This document shows positions 46,976 to 59,300 of a stretch of DNA of 64,000 bases, piece by piece (position 1 is the first letter of the stretch; each line of letters starts with the position of its first letter). The stretch comes from Symsagittifera roscoffensis. Lineage: Eukaryota > Xenacoelomorpha > Acoela > Convolutidae. The stretch spans positions 79,505,617 through 79,569,616 of the forward strand of contig NC_087063.1 of assembly GCF_963678635.1 (NCBI RefSeq), written 5' to 3'. The position numbers were made by a program, and so were the translations under genes. The notes below the pieces were generated by a model. That model did not search any database. It was not told the origin of the DNA and saw only the letters and a program-made list of their open reading frames with translations.

Positions 46976-48240
46976 ATTTGGTCAATAAAAGAAGACTTCT
47001 AATGTAATGCCAATAATTGTAATCAAAATAGGTCCCTTTTATTACACCTCAAAGTATGATTTGTTTTTAAGTGTCTGACTTTCAAGTGTGAGTCTGTAAG
47101 ATGTGTAGCTGTCACTTGTTCAAACGTGACATTGCTTCTGAAGTTGAATTCTCTGTCAAGACGCATCACTTGACAATCATGTACAGAGAAAATTCGAAAC
47201 TCAAAGACAAATAGATATAAATTGTTTTACTTCAAAAACAAATCAAAATTATTGAAGGTTTCACAGAAATTTTCACTCAAATTTGGTTTGAAAAAGAAAA
47301 AATGAATATTTTTTTTACAGTTTGTTTCGTTCTTTTGGAATGAATAGCAAAAAGAAAGATAATCATAATAAAAAACAGTTCTCAGGCAATTCCATTGTGA
47401 GTAGTTAACAAATTTACGAACCACGCCAACAGTTTTTCTGCCTAGGAGAGCACCATTGGATCTACCAGTCCGTTCACAGGTGTTTCAGAGCAAGCATTCA
47501 ATTAGTAACTTTTTGATACTGGTTGAGAAATAATTTCTCAATGTTTTAAATTAATCAAGTGTCTACTAAAAAATTAATTTTCATATTTTCTCGCCTAAAG
47601 ACGAGAAAAGAAAATTTTACAACAAAACAGACCAAAAAATCATGGTTCTTGCTTAACTAAAAGAAGAAATTTTTTAAAAGCTCTTCGTTATTCAGTGTAA
47701 AAAATATGATTGAATTTCTGGGAGAAAGAATTTTCTTCGATTTTCAAAATAATTAGGATAATAATTAGGGATAATGTTTAACAGTTTTCTTATCATAACA
47801 ACAATTGACTCATTTGAGTTTTTGTGTAATCTTGTTGGCAGTGTACAGAGCATCTCTGAAAGTTTGCTCACTTCTTAACCACTAATGAGGTCATTCAAAT
47901 TTTAAGTAAGCTTTTCACATCTGAGAATTTTGGTTACTGTTTTCACAAGTTCATACAAACGGAAGTTTACGAAAAAAAAATAAGAAAAATTTCTAAGAAC
48001 TATTTTATCAGATTGATCTATCAAATTTTTGAACTTTCCGAGCCAAGGAAACAAACAATTGCGCTTCAAAAACTTTGTTTTGCAGTTCGATCTACATGAT
48101 TTTTCTCTTTTCGTTCTGCTTTTAGTTGCTCTAACTAGGTGAAAAAAAACTGAAACGCTCCGGAATACAAAATTTCTTTGCACTTCCTGATGAGAGACAA
48201 AAAACGTTTTTTTTTTGTAAATTTATTAGTTATTCAAGCA

Positions 48241-48384
48241 TGCAAAAACAATTTTGCTGTCTTCAGAAAAATTGGCCGATGAAATTGACTAGTGTTTGAT
48301 GAAAGCGTTGTAAATGCCAATTAATGCGACAAAATGAAAGTGATTTTTAGATCTTCGCGTTTCTTTTTACAGTTTTTCTAATGT
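48241..48384 (+). repeat. Direct repeat, copy 2
   Basis: This is the partner of 46828-46975. It ends at the edge of the perfect 19-bp inverted repeat that follows. Confidence 0.88.
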
Positions 48385-48435
48385 CAAAAGAGTTTGTCAT
48401 AAGTCTTGTCAAAAAATTATGACAAACTCTTTTGA
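48384..48435. repeat. Perfect hairpin, 19-bp stem, 14-nt loop
   Basis: Arm TCAAAAGAGTTTGTCATAA (48384-48402) and arm TTATGACAAACTCTTTTGA (48417-48435) are exact reverse complements. Confidence 0.95.
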
Positions 48436-49239
48436 ATAATTTCAATGCTTGCTTAGGGGGAGTACTGAATAGATTACTAACTTTCTTTTTTAGTTTCAAG
48501 GCCGCAAGAACTGCAAAAACAGGTTGATCAAAATCTCTTATCATACAACTTCACACGTACAGAAAATTGAATTAAATCTCTATGACGACCATTTTTTCAT
48601 ACAAAAAAAATAATATGACAGGCTATTTTCTACAAACGAAAAGTGTACGCTAGGCGTTTTGCTATCAATTAGATTCAAAAGTTATTTGAGTTTCACTTTA
48701 TGTTTAGTCCTAGAATACATTAACCAGGGGTTTTCTCATATGAAAAAACTCACATGCAAAAATCTCAAAAATTAACGGAATTTTTCGCTTTTCCTCTGAA
48801 GTTTTTGCACTGAAGTTCGCACAAAGTTATAAAAAACGTATTTTTTGTATCTGGCTAAAAATCTTCTGCTCAAAAAATTTCACTCATGACAAATCCTGGC
48901 CAGTTTTTGACAATTTTTGAACAGGTTTATCTTTACGTATAAAATAAAATAAAAATTCTTTCGCATTCACTTAAAACATTCACTGAAAATTTCACAGAAA
49001 AATGATTGTTTAAGTAGAGAAGTCAATTTGCGACTAAAAAGAACTTGAACTTTTTCCCTCAGTTTTTTATGTTTGCTATGAAAATACAGTTTTCATTGCA
49101 GGCAAATGCTCTTAATCAGCAAAAAAAGACAAGTTAATTTCTTTTAAAATTACCTAGAAATTTTTTAAAATTTTCTGTAAATAGAAAAATGCTGGTAATG
49201 CTATTTTTTAAATTGAAAGTATATTCTAAATATTCTCCA
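48436..49239. other. Intron sequence, no gene seen
   Basis: AT-rich sequence without supported features. Confidence 0.5.
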
Positions 49240-49476
49240 CAGGCGCGGATCTTGAAATTTCTCGAGGGGGGGGGGATTTTCAAAAATCTTTTTTTTAGGT
49301 CGACCAAATTGATTTTCTGAGCTCTCCCAAACCACTATAAAGACCCTAATTTTCTGCGCCGCCATAAAAAGGTGTTTCTAGGCGTTTTTTGGAAAATTTC
49401 GACCAAACAATCGGTGCCTTTGGGTTGGCAGGGAGTCGAATCGCTGAGGGGGGCCTAAGCCCCTAAATCCGCTACT
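49240..49476 (+). mobile_element. hAT-like MITE (family D, copy 3), 237 bp
   Basis: The left end is CAGGCGCGGATCTTGAAATT, and the reversed right end CAGTAGCGGATTTAGGGG. The flanks ATTCTCCA and ATTTTCCT agree at 6 of 8. The interior shares GATTTTCTGAGCTCTCCCA and the TTTCTAGGCGTTTTTTGGAA block with the other family D copies. It is G-rich near both ends (9-11 G run at about 49265). Confidence 0.72.
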
Positions 49477-49766
49477 GATTTTCCTTCTAAATAAAAAGAA
49501 CATTTCTAATAACCAACCAGAGAGCTTTCAAGTCGGCGAACTAGTAAACAGTAAGTGCTTGAAAATTGTATGGAATTGTGGAACCAGCATTTAGAAGCTG
49601 GTGATTCGGGTCTTTCTTTTATAGTCCCCTTCCTACAAAATAGTAAAATCACAATTTGGAGAGTAAAATCACATAGATTTTTTGCAACTAGGCTTGGGGG
49701 GGGGGGGGGCTATGATGGGAAAGACCCGATGATCTCTGAGGACTAATCAGAAGATTGTTGTCTCAC

Positions 49767-49918
49767 CTCCATGCGTGTGGTATGAATCCCTGACATGTGG
49801 TGCAGTTTCGACACTTCTTGTGGGTGAGGTCACAGCAGAAGAGGGAGGAGAACCCGGACACTATGGTGAAGCCACACACACTGCCCACGTGACCATTGCC
49901 ACTCACCCCAATGCCACT
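49767..49918 (-). CDS. prickle: Prickle, most 5' exon seen: N-terminal Cys-rich motif
   Basis: The exon is 152 nt, between acceptor CATATAG (49919-49925) and donor GG AG|GTGAGA (49766). It encodes 50 residues plus two bases, ending CRNCTTCQGFIPHAW. Joined to the next exon, it reads HAWRKTCTSCKC. This C..C...C.GF..H.WRK.C..CKC pattern is the N-terminal motif of human PRICKLE3 and Testin, which is what identifies so short an exon 23.5 kb from its neighbour. Its frame has a stop (TAG) just upstream within the acceptor and no ATG, so a further 5' exon must exist. A second donor-like GGTGAGT lies inside it near 49904. The first 35 residues (SGIGVSGNGHVGSVCG and on) match nothing I know. Confidence 0.8.
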
Positions 49919-51176
49919 CTATATGGTAAACATTTATATCTATTAATTATAAAACAATATTATTAAGTAACGAAAAACAAGAAATACAATTATCAAATCA
50001 TAAGCATCGCATCATTTTCAAGCTGCATACCAATAATGGGGACCAAGCGTAAAAAACTGGACTAATTTTTCTCTTCCTCTTTTAAATTGGGTTCAATTAA
50101 TTTGCACCATGGAAAAGGAACAAAAGTTGGAACCATAACAGTAAAAAGCCATAACCAGTTACCATAGGAGTTCTACCGATATAATAACAAAAAAGTCAAA
50201 ACGATCTTATGAAAAATTCAAATAATTCGATATAAAAAGTCAAACAGCTCACCTTCAGCAAAACTGTGTGTCTGAAAATTCTCATGGCGCCAATAAAAAC
50301 CAATGAAACAAATCTTAACCTGAGGTATCAGTTAGTCTACGTATTTTTCGTTTCAACGATACAGCAAATATTCAAAAATATTTATGAGTAAATAGAAATT
50401 GAATAAGTCTAACACACAAATAGAAAATCGCTGGTTGATGATTTTTTTAGTCATATTCATTCTCATTTACTATGCTGATCTGACAACTTGAATTTTTCAG
50501 ATGGTGTTGGCGAGTCTTAAATAACCGATGGGGCCGAGCCTTTTCTAATTGAAGCGTCTCGATCATCAATTGACAAGACTTGAGCTGCATTGATGCTTAA
50601 AGTGATATTAATCACCTGTGCTCATTAAGTAATTTACACAGTTCGACAGTCGCCTACAAAATTATGCTTGAATAAACACTTTTTTCAAGCAGCGAAAACG
50701 ACGGTGAAGATAATTGTGACAAGACATGAATAATACGTATGGTCAGACTTGAGCCATAAAACAGACTAAGGAAACCTACAGCGGAAACAAGACATTCTTC
50801 GGTTTCGTTTTAATTACCACAAAATTACATGGCCACATTTTCGTCGTTTTAGATGTTTTAAAACTGCAAAAAATTGTTAATAAATTTATTGTCAAAAGAA
50901 AATTGCGTGTATTTTCAAGAAATTGCGTATTCAAGTACTTGGCAGTTTGTTATCACCACGTTACAGCTCAGAGGAACGTTTGTTGTTCAAATATAAAACT
51001 GTTCAAATGTTTTTTTATTTAATTGCAAACCTCCCCCCCCCCCCCCCCCCCTCACCGGCCTTATTCGTTATATTTCGCATCTCCACTTTCGAGAGATTGA
51101 AAATATTGAGAAAAAACTTTTTACTGACCCTTTTACCTCGGTTAATAAACAGCATTCATTCAATCTAAAACCATCT
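49919..51176. other. Upstream prickle sequence, no further exon recognised
   Basis: A run of about 20 C sits at 51030-51051. I searched the minus strand for a Met-initiated exon ending in phase 0 and found none that I could defend here. Confidence 0.4.
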
Positions 51177-54100
51177 GAAAAATTGAGTAAGATCTTGAAA
51201 TATTTCAGAAATTGTTTGCAGACTAGCGTTCAAGCTGACGTTTAAGATGCAGTTTTATTTAAGGGGATGAGGATGCACAAAGCTATCGTATACAGTTTTT
51301 CGTCTTTTTTCATTTGAGTTAAGTTTCACTGACATTGTTCACAATAAACTTGCGTTAAAGTAACTATGCATCCAAATTCAGTTATGTTAATTATGCTTTT
51401 TTCAAAAACAGTTAAATCGAATTTTGAAAAAAAAATTAGAAAAAAAACAGAAATCAAGCTTTAAAAAGAAACTATAAACTATTAGTAGTAGTGGTTTGGA
51501 TAGATCACTCGCCGCTGGGAGGGGGGGGGGGGGGTGAGCCGGATAGAAAAGGAATTCTACAATATCGGAAAATGTAAAAACTATTCATTTGTGAGCGTAC
51601 CAAAAAGTGTATATTGGCAAAAAAACTTAAGCTTAAAACAGAGTTTTTGTAAAAATTTTGTAGAAAAACTCAACCTTGAAAAAGATTTTTCTTGTATCTT
51701 GTTAAAATACTCAAACTTCTAACTCATAGTTTACATTTTCCAGTTTCATTTTTTTTGTTTATTTTACTTTTGAATGAAGGTAGAACTAAGTAGTTAACCT
51801 CATCTTTTGTTTAATTTTTCGGTAAATTTAATTGAAAAATATATATATATATATATATTTAAGCGTGTTTTAAGCTTGATATACTTCATCTTATAGGGCG
51901 CTTCTTGGTAAATTTCGGGGAAAATTATAGTTTTTAAGTATAGTTAAAATAAAGTTCATGTACTGCAAAATTATCTAGTGAAAGTAGATTTTAAGGATAT
52001 TTCAACTTAAGTTTTTTTCTGTGTTCAATCAAATCATTTTACCATTTGGCATTAAAAAGTGGCAAATGGAGTAAAAAGGCTGAAGTTTCTGAATTAAAGG
52101 ATGAATCTAATTCCTCAAAAACGCTTCTCACTCGCCAGTGGTTTCCTACCTTTCTGAGAGCATCCATTATTGCGTGTAACTTGAAAAACTAACAATAAAA
52201 TAAAAAGATTTTCTTCGCCAGTTAAATGATTGAAAAAAACTAATTCAAGACAGGGGTAAAGTCACGTTAAATTTTAAGAGGTTATACTAGTCAATCAATA
52301 AACTGTCGACTTCGTATAATAACTTGTTTCCAATATAATCAGTTTCAATTCAAACTGGTACAAATTAGCCTCTCAAATCCCAACTGGGAAACGTGGTTAG
52401 AAAACGGTGACTTTAATTTGTTTAAAATTTTGATAAGCAAAAACGGCAGTGGGCTGAACACGCGGACGCAAACTACCCAAAAATTGACTGACAGCTCTAT
52501 AGACTGGCTAGTTATAACCAGACTTATAACCAGAAAATAACTGAAAAAGAGACACTTTATTCTCTCTTCAGTTCTAATTCAAACCAGCATACTAAGTACG
52601 CTATACTAAATGAGTTAAATTTAAACGTCACTTCTCCAGAAATTAGAACAACTTCTATTTTGGGTCCAGAAAGAAAAGAAGGAATTGAGCGAGACAAGAA
52701 AAGAGCCAGAAGGCAACAATGGATCTTCTCTCATTGAATGGTATGAATGGTAAGAGTAGTAGAGTAAAAATGACAGCGAAGCCAGAGTGGGACCCGTTTT
52801 GTAAACGGTCAAAAGATTAGCCCCAAATCTCCGGGTAGGGACGCACAGGGGGTTTGTCCACATCAGATTCCCAAAATATAAATCCCAGTTGATCGATGAT
52901 AGTCTAAGAAACGAGGCGTACAATGGCAGTTTATCAATAATTTCGCTTATTTCGGGTTTTTTGAAATATAATGTTTAACAATTTTTGAAGCAATTTAAAT
53001 TATAGAAATTCAAAGCATAAATTTGAATGCACGTACTGAGTGCATATATTTTTAAATTCCTGATTCGGGTAGGATTATCATTTTAGAGAGTTCGGTTTAG
53101 TGATACAGATGATTGAGAATCGGATTAAGTTTGGATGTTTGCGAACTCAGATCCAGAATGTTGTTGCCAGCTGGGATTGGGATTAACGGATCTGCGCGTT
53201 CTCCTGGACCAGAACCAATCTGGATTTTATTGGAGCTCTGGAAAGAACCACATTTGTCCAGTGGTATTAACCAGTCAAGGATATTAGTTAGGCTGGGATT
53301 CCAATTCACATACAGGTATTATATCATAGCTATCAAGTGGTAAACAGAATTAAAACGGGGGATAGATCATTTCAAACGACTCACACGCAATTTAAATAAA
53401 CAAAATCAAATAAGTTTCAAAAAAGACACACTAATTTATCATTAACAATTTCACGCCCTTCAATATCAGTATAACAAACAGCCAATATTGGTTAACGACT
53501 CGTAAAAATCTTAAAACCGGACAAAAATCAGTTTTTTCTCAAGCAATTCATTTTGGTTCCAACCCGAAGGCTGTTATTTTTTAGAAAAAGTAAAACAGTT
53601 TTCGAAGTAAAACAGTCCGAAGACTACCTTTACTTGAGTAAAACAAAGTTTTCACGGTCTAAATAAAGCTTAAATAAGCTATTGCAATTAAAAACCACCT
53701 TACTAATTAGCTCGAAATTAGACCAATAATCAAAAGTTTCAAACCGGTTTTTCTCGACAATGAAAACTTTTTGAAATTTCTTTAATGTCGCTCAAATCAC
53801 GACTGAAAGGGCTTTAAAATGATATATAGTTCAACCCTGTCCGATGATTGTTTGTGGTAGCTGATTTTGCGTGGAAAAAAAAACACCCGAATACAAGGTT
53901 CCTCCCCATTTTCAATAGTCGGAACAGAAAAATGAAATAAACCCGAATGCAAAGTTCCTCCCCATTTTCAATGGTCGGAACATAAACAAGGCAAGACGTG
54001 TAAATCAAGAGAAATGAAAGTAGGCAACTTTTGGAAAAAGCTTCATAATGTAAGAGAGAACTACAATGCACAATGTTTAGGATGATTTTTGCTGCCAAAT

Positions 54101-55069
54101 CATCATTATGACACTTTTTCGAATTAACAATACCTTTGAAGTAAATTGTCTACCTTATAATTCACCAATAGACTCCATTTCATTTTTTAAAGCCAACGCA
54201 TCGCTTAATTTTCAAAAAATCGAAGTGAAATCCACACAATTCTTTTGGCTGCGGAAGCGTTTCCATCTCGTATATTCACCCGAACATTTTTCACGTTTGA
54301 TGGAGTTGATAAATTTGATTTCAAAATGAAACACAGAGGGAAAGTTGCACTTCGCATACAAAACCAAACATATGACCGATAAAGCTACTGGGAAAACTGA
54401 ATGAGGAAAACTAAAAGTATACATATGAGTCCACATAATTGCTAAATGACGCAAGCCAGTTTTGACGCATTAGCAACACCAGTCAATTTGAAAAAAAAAT
54501 TACCAACTAACACGCTCCAATTTATAGAGCGAATGCATTTTAACTAGTATAGGAAAAAGTTCATTAAAAACATCCGATCTTGTCAAGGTTCGAACCCTCT
54601 TACTTTGTTGCGGGTCTCCTTCCCTACCTCTACGCTATAGATCAATGATACCTTGAAACTAAAGTGCTATTTTCAGTATATTAGTCTGTTAATATCCTTA
54701 GCATTGGCTGTACTTAATAGCTGTTATTTATCTTATTCAAATACTGCAAAAAAAACACTTTCAAAGTGAACACTTATATTTGAGACTGTTTGGAAAAAAA
54801 GAGAGTTCATACTATCACACAAGCTTTCCTTGTGTAAAATAAAGAGAGTTCATACTATCAAACAAGCTTTGCTGAGTAAAACATGTTTGTGATTCAAACT
54901 TCTAGCATGCCAAGTAGGAATTTAGTGACATTCTATGTAATATTTTGCACGGATGAACAGCCCTACTACCGTTATTTTAGATTTAAAAAAATATATAAGC
55001 CTAGTGATATTAATTAGTTATAAACGAGTTTAACAAACTATATAAGCCTTCAGTGTTATTAACTACCAA
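51177..55069 (+). repeat. Large direct duplication, copy 1 (3.9 kb)
   Basis: It matches 56331-60072 base for base over long stretches. The first 0.7 kb is diverged with indels: a G-run of about 14 at 51521 and a (TA)n at 51838-51860 occur only here. From about 51870 to the end the two copies are about 98-99% identical. The end is sharp, both copies stopping after ATTAACTACCAA. No LTR, TIR or transposase is seen. Sub-repeats include a 55-bp tandem near 53885-53990 and a 44-bp tandem near 54800-54885. Confidence 0.95.
54583..54650 (-). repeat. tRNA-like (SINE-head) sequence in duplication copy 1
   Basis: On the minus strand an A-box-like TAGCGTAGAGGTAGG precedes a B-box-like AGGGTTCGAACCTT by about 27 bp. 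The same sequence is at 59584-59651 in copy 2. No acceptor stem is seen. Confidence 0.5.
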
Positions 55070-55319
55070 AATTTCACATTCTTATTTCATCAATTGGGGA
55101 AAGCTACAGGGGTATGACTAGAAGGACCCAATGGTTCAGCAAACGTTCAACTGTGCAGCAGATTTGTCTGCAGAAAAATTTTCGATTGAAATGTTTGCTA
55201 AACTACAATAACTTGATTTTTCGATGTTCCTTCAAATCTTGGTTCTTTTATTCTTATACTTCATACCGCATTGACAGTGATGGTAGCAAGTTTAAGAAGT
55301 TTTACACATAGGATTACTA

Positions 55320-55968
55320 GCCTGGAATAATAATTCGCGTAACACTTTCAGAATTAGAGATAAAATTTTAAAGCGCGCATAAACTAGACCAGAACATAGC
55401 CAAAACGTAAATTTTAAACCGTAACAACCGTGTTATTGTTCCGACTTTCGATACGAAAGTAAAATGGAATATTGCTCGGGGTGGGTTTTTTTTTTCTTCA
55501 GAAAAATTTCGACTTTTTAACGAGACATTTTTGACGGAATTTTTAAAAATCTTTCGAAAGCTATTGTTGCCCTGACCTTACATTTTAAAAGATATTTCAC
55601 CTGTGATTATTTTTCGTAAAGTTATGGGGGTTTAAAGATTGCCGTTTTGGCCAATTTGGGACAATTAACGCGCGATATATATCGAGCTATTAACGCGTAA
55701 ACGAGATTTAATCCGTCTTAGAAATCGTTCCAAATTGGTTCAAGGAAGCTTATATGCCTTCATTGATTTGTTAATAGGAGCAAAATCTATCACTTAGTTC
55801 TTATTATGATGTGTGGGGTGATGATTTCAAAAAAATCAAATTTTAGAAAAAAAAATTTCATTTTTTTAATAACATTTAATTTTTTTATGTTATTACTGCT
55901 CCATAAAACATAAAAAGCAGTCGGAACATTCAGGGCTTCGCCCTGACACGAGCAGTCTTGTCCACAAT
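55320..55968 (-). repeat. Composite family A/B element, minus copy
   Basis: On the minus strand it begins with the best family A core, AAGACTGCTCGTGTCAGGGC with GAAGCCCTGAATGTTCCGAC (about 55968-55920). The B landmarks follow in order in the plus listing: TTTCGATACGAAAGTA, GCTCGGGGTGGG, TTATGGGGGTTTAAAG, TTAACGCGCGATATATATCG, TTAATCCGTCTTAGAAATCG, and AACAAATC-like at about 55770. It lies in the spacer between the two large duplication copies. Confidence 0.75.
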
Positions 55969-56330
55969 ATATTTGTACATTTTGAACTCAGAGAGTCGAT
56001 ATCTTCATTGTAGTGTCGATTTGTTAACTCTTTTATACTTTTCTTTTATTTTTCAAAGTTTCAAGGTTCAGTTTTATTTTATATGCTATTATGGTTACAT
56101 GCTTGAGTTTTTGCCAAAAAATAGAAACAAATGTGTGTATGATATTTTGTGTTCATCATGCAAAATTTCATCGCATTATGACAACGTTATATGTGTTTTT
56201 TTTAAGTTAGTTTCGAATGTAGCGGGGACTGAAGAAAAATGGGAAGCAAATTTTTGTTTGATTATCATTATTGATCTAGTAACGACCCGAAACAAATAAA
56301 TTATACGATTCTTTGTCTCGGAAAAATTGA
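55969..56330. other. Spacer between the large duplication copies
   Basis: The 113-codon plus ORF at 55958-56299 starts inside the family A core and has no domain. It is probably chance. Confidence 0.5.
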
Positions 56331-59300
56331 GTAAGATCTAGAAAAATTTCAGAATTTGTTTTCAGACTAACTTTCAAGCTAACGCTTCAGATGCAGTTTT
56401 AATTAATGGGAGGGCGAGGAACAAAGAACTGGTTTACAGTTCTTGGTATTTTTTATACCGAATTAAAACTCAGAATAAACTTGTTTTAAAATAACTATGT
56501 ATCCAAATTCAGTTTTGTTAATTATGCTTTTTTCAAAAACAGTAAAATCAAACTTTGAAAAATGAAACAAAAAAAAAACGGAAATCAAGCTTTAAAAATA
56601 AACTATTAGTAGTAATAGTTTGGATAGATCACTCGCCGGATACGGAAAAAAGCAGGAGCAAAATTTTCTAGAAAGGGAATGTTCTAGAATTGCTCTTGCT
56701 CTTTTTTTGTATCCGGCTTCAAACTTCCAACTCATAGTTAACATTTTCCATTTTTTTTTTGTCTATTTTACCTTTGAATGAAGATAGAACGAAGTAGTTA
56801 AGCTCATCTTTTAATGTTTAATTTTTAGGTAAATTGAATTGAAAAAAAAAACTATTATTTAAGCGGGTTTTAAGCTTGATATACTTCATCTTATAGGGCG
56901 CTTCTTGGTAAATTTCGGGGAAAATTATAGTTTTTAAGAAGTATACTTAAAATAAAGTTCATGTACTGCAAAGTTATGTAGTGGAAATAGATTTTAAGGA
57001 TATTTCAACTTAACTTTTTTTCTGCGTTCAATCAAATCATTTTACCATTTGGCATTAAAAAGTGGCAAATGGAGTAAAAAGGCTGAAGTTTCCGAATTAA
57101 AGGATGAATCTAATTCCTCAAAAACGCTTCTTACTCGCCAGTGGTTTCCTACCTTTCTGAGAGCATCCATTATTGCGTGTAACTTGAAAAACTAACAATA
57201 AAATAAAAAGATTTTCTTCGCCAGTTAAATGAATGAAAAAACTAATTCAAGACAGGGGTAAAGTCACGTTAAATTTTAAGAGGTTATACTAGTCAATCAA
57301 TAAAGTGTCGACTTCGTATAATAACTTGTTTCCAATATAATCAGTTTCAATTCAAACTGGTACAAATTAGCCTCTCAAATCCCAACTGGGAAACCTTGTT
57401 AGAAAACGGTGACTTTAATTTGTTTAAAATTTTGATAAGCAAAAACGGCAGTGGGCTGAACACGCGGACGCAAACTACCCAAAAATTGACTGACAGCTCT
57501 ATAGACTGGCTAGTTATAACCAGACTTATAACCAGAAAATAACTGAAAAAGAGACACTTTATTCTCTCTTTAGTTCTAATTCAAACCAGCATACTAAGTA
57601 CGCTATACTAAATGAGTTAAATTTAAACGTCACTTCTCCAGAAATTAGAACAACTTCTATTTTGGGTCCAGAAAGAAAAGAAGGAATTGAGCGAGACAAG
57701 AAAAGAGCCAAAAGGCAACAATGGATCTTCTCTCATTGAATGGTATGAATGGTAAGAGTAGTGGAGTAAAAATGACAGCGAAGCCAGAGTGGGACCCGTT
57801 TTGTAAACGGTCAAAAGATTAGCCCCAAATCTCCGGGTAGGGACGCACAGGGGGTTTGTCCTCATCAGATTCCCAAAATATAAATCCCAGTTGATCGACG
57901 ATAGTCTAAGAAACGAGGCGTACAATGGCAGTTTATCAATAATTTCGCTTACTTCGGATTTTTTGAAATATAATGTTAAACAATTTTTGAAGCAATTTAA
58001 ATTATAGAAATTCAAAGCATAAATTTGAATGCACGTACTGAGTGCATATATTTTTAAATTCCTGATTCGGCTAGGATTATCATTTTAGAGAGTTCGGTTT
58101 AGTGATACAGATGATTGAGAATCGGATTAAGTTTGGATGTTTGCGAACTCAGATCCAGAATGTTGTTGCCAGCTGGGATTGGGATTAACGGATCTGCGCG
58201 TTCTCCTGGACCAGAACCAATCTGGATTTTATTGGAGCTCTGGAAAGAACCACATTTGTCCAGTGGTATTAACCAGTCAAGGATATTAGTTAGGCTGGGA
58301 TTCCAATTCACATACAGGTATTATATCATAGCTATCAAGTGGTAAACAGAATTAAAACGGGGGATAGATCATTTCAAACGACTCACACGCAATTTAAATA
58401 AACAAAATCAAATAAGTTTCAAAAAAGACACACTAATTTATCATTAACAATTTCACGCCCTTCAATATCAGTATAACAAACAGCCAATATTGGTTAACGA
58501 CTCGTAAAAATCTTAAAACCGGACAAAAATCAGTTTTTTCTCAAGCAATTCATTTTGGTTCCAACCCGAAGGCTGTTATTTTTTAGAAAAAGTAAAACAG
58601 TTTTCGAAGTAAAACAGTCCGAAGACTACCTTTACTTGAGTAAAACAAAGTTTTCACGGTCTAAATAAAGCTTAAATAAGCTATTGCAATTAAAAACCAC
58701 CTTACTAATTAGCTCGAAATTAGACCAATAATCAAAAGTTTCAAACCGGTTTTTCTCGACAATGAAAACTTTTTGAAATTTCTTTAATGTCGCTCAAATC
58801 ACGACTGAAAGGGCTTTAAAATGATATATAGTTCAACCCTGTCCGATGATTGTTTGTGGTAGCTGATTTTGCGTGGAAAAAAAACACCCGAATACAAGGT
58901 TCCTCCCCATTTTCAATAGTCGGAACAGAAAAATGAAATAAACCCGAATGCAAAGTTCCTCCCCATTTTCAATGGTCGGAACATAAACAAGGCAAGACGT
59001 GTAAATCAAGAGAAATGAAAGTAGGCAACTTTTGGAAAAAGCTTCATAATGTAAGAGAGAACTACAATGCACAATGTTTAGGATGATTTTTGCTGCCAAA
59101 TCATCATTATGACACTTTTTCGAATTAACAATACCTTTGAAGTAAATTGTCTACCTTATAATTCACCAATAGACTCCATTTCATTTTTTAAAGCCAACGC
59201 ATCGCTTAATTTTCAAAAAATCGAAGTAAAATCCACACAATTCTTTTGGCTGCGGAAGCGTTTCCATCTCGTATATTCACCCGAACATTTTTCACGTTTG

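Noticed and set aside
52621-53343. Possible protein-coding exons in the large duplication (minus ORFs of 100-130 and 70 codons; plus exon-like frames at 52640-52749 and around 52850-52960 with good splice-like borders).
   Set aside because: The few differences between the two copies mostly change the amino acid in either frame, no domain is recognisable, and both strands are open over the same bases. There is no evidence of selection for coding.
17034-55968. Family A as a Helitron, because of its end hairpin.
   Set aside because: No CTRR terminus follows the hairpin within the usual distance in either orientation, and no TC 5' end or Rep/helicase remnant is seen.
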